Origin: Nitrosomonas sp.
GTDB lineage: Bacteria; Pseudomonadota; Gammaproteobacteria; Burkholderiales; Nitrosomonadaceae
Reading direction: 5' to 3'
Length of the DNA stretch: 64,000 nt
Assembly: GCA_024281675.1 (NCBI GenBank)
Contig: JAMXAG010000011.1
Coordinates: 1-64,000, forward strand
In this document: positions 63,471 to 64,000 of the stretch, in pieces
Position numbering within the stretch: position 1 is the stretch's first letter
How the letters are laid out: the number at the start of each line of letters is the position of its first letter
The notes under the pieces: generated by a model
The model's database searches: none
Told to the model about the DNA's origin: nothing
Seen by the model: only the letters and a program-made list of their open reading frames with translations
Made by a program: the position numbers and the translations under genes

Positions 63471-64000
63471 TTATGAGGCAAATAACTCATGAAATGATAA
63501 TCTAATATCAGTAGCTTGCAAGTAGTTTTGTTCGGTATTTAAGTCCAATAAGGTGAGCGGATGCTGTTCCAGCCAGTTGACAGGAAATATTAAATCAATG
63601 CTATCTTTATTAGCATTAACTGTGATCTTTGAGAGATCAAGAGCCGTTCTTCCACGATGTAACACAACTGCAAGTCGCAATAACACGCAAAGTTTCATCA
63701 ATGATGCTTTGGTTGATGCGACAATCGATTGAAATTCTTCGGTTGGAAATTTACGTCGATGACCTCGAACAAGCATGGCGAGTTTTTTCTGATCTTGCTG
63801 AGAAAATCCGGCTAAATCCGAGTTAGCAGTTAAATAGGCACCATGTTTATGATACTGATAATGCGCTACAGATAGGCCGATCTCGTGAATCATCGCTCCC
63901 CACATTAGAATTTTCGAATCAATCTTTTCATCCAATTGCCAGCTTACTCGTACCTGGTCAAACAATGCCTTAGCAGTATCTTTAACCCGATTAGCTTGTT
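63471..64000 (-). CDS. ppx: Exopolyphosphatase, C-terminal part
   Basis: The last 176 residues or so of a Ppx/GppA-type phosphatase; the start lies beyond the right edge. The C-terminal HD-like domain reads QANRVKDTAKALFDQVRVSW, MWGAMIHEIGLSVAHYQYHK, HGAYLTANSDLAGFSQQDQK, and LLRLAVVLHRGRTALDLSKI, typical of long-form Ppx. It breaks polyphosphate chains down to phosphate, so it belongs to the phosphate theme of the window but not to the same cluster. Confidence 0.88.
   Translation of the reverse strand, partial: QANRVKDTAKALFDQVRVSWQLDEKIDSKILMWGAMIHEIGLSVAHYQYHKHGAYLTANSDLAGFSQQDQKKLAMLVRGHRRKFPTEEFQSIVASTKASLMKLCVLLRLAVVLHRGRTALDLSKITVNANKDSIDLIFPVNWLEQHPLTLLDLNTEQNYLQATDIRLSFHELFAS

Noticed and set aside
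1..64000. CRISPR arrays, rRNA genes, complete prophage or insertion sequence
   Set aside because: I found no regular repeat-spacer pattern, rRNA sequence, phage structural genes or full transposase; the short 11-bp repeats are regulatory, not CRISPR.

Overview
The window reads as chromosomal DNA of a moderately AT-rich Gram-negative proteobacterium. It has a cytochrome c maturation ABC exporter (ccmAB), two TonB-dependent receptors with a TonB/ExbB/ExbD system, class Ia ribonucleotide reductase, ubiquinone genes (ubiC-ubiA-ubiD) and the rimP-nusA-infB-rbfA-truB block. My best guess is a betaproteobacterium close to Nitrosomonas. That rests on gene content and protein flavour only; no marker gene here proves it.

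Layout. 0-2.1 kb: ccmB (partial), ccmA, a CBS-pair protein, tRNA-Arg(CCT) and a decayed second copy of the tRNA 3' half. 2.3-17.5 kb: the most interesting region, which looks like a phosphate-starvation (Pho) uptake cluster. It holds a PhoX/DUF839 phosphatase-like protein, a secreted beta-helix protein, a frameshifted RTX protein, a 1079-residue TonB-dependent receptor, a complete TonB2-type energising operon (DUF3450, TtpC-like, ExbB, ExbD, TonB, TPR) and a divergent PhoB-type regulator with no PhoR beside it. Five arrays of 7-bp units repeated every 11 bp lie in front of these genes. Three are good Pho boxes and two are weaker relatives, so the genes are probably one PhoB regulon devoted to TonB-driven import of some phosphorus source. 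17.7-22.4 kb: an MFS transporter, fumC, and a small island with a toxin-antitoxin pair, a broken copy of the fumC 5' end and a GC-richer HEPN-like gene. 22.4-26.9 kb: nrdB and nrdA with paired NrdR boxes.

26.9-32.4 kb: lemA, two TPM-domain proteins, dinB and a multi-pass GT-C-type membrane protein. 32.4-41.7 kb: the translation/transcription block with a hairpin leader, then DUF486, ubiD, ubiA and ubiC. 42-47.2 kb: a second TonB-dependent receptor, an MsbA-like ABC exporter and a TraB-family membrane protein. 47.4-50.9 kb: a run of decaying genes (desaturase, lipoprotein, ABM monooxygenase, iron-type alcohol dehydrogenase) carrying stops, frameshifts, a lost start codon and an internal deletion. 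51.1-64 kb: PAS chemoreceptor, two methyltransferases (one resembling protein arginine methyltransferases), sulfotransferase, cysS, two cyclophilins, a lipoprotein hydrolase, a D-2-hydroxyacid dehydrogenase, an OFA-type transporter and the end of an exopolyphosphatase gene.

No rRNA, CRISPR array or complete insertion sequence was seen. Several frameshifts sit in homopolymers and could be sequencing errors; others (ATA for ATG, a premature TAA, a deletion of roughly 100 bp) could not easily be.
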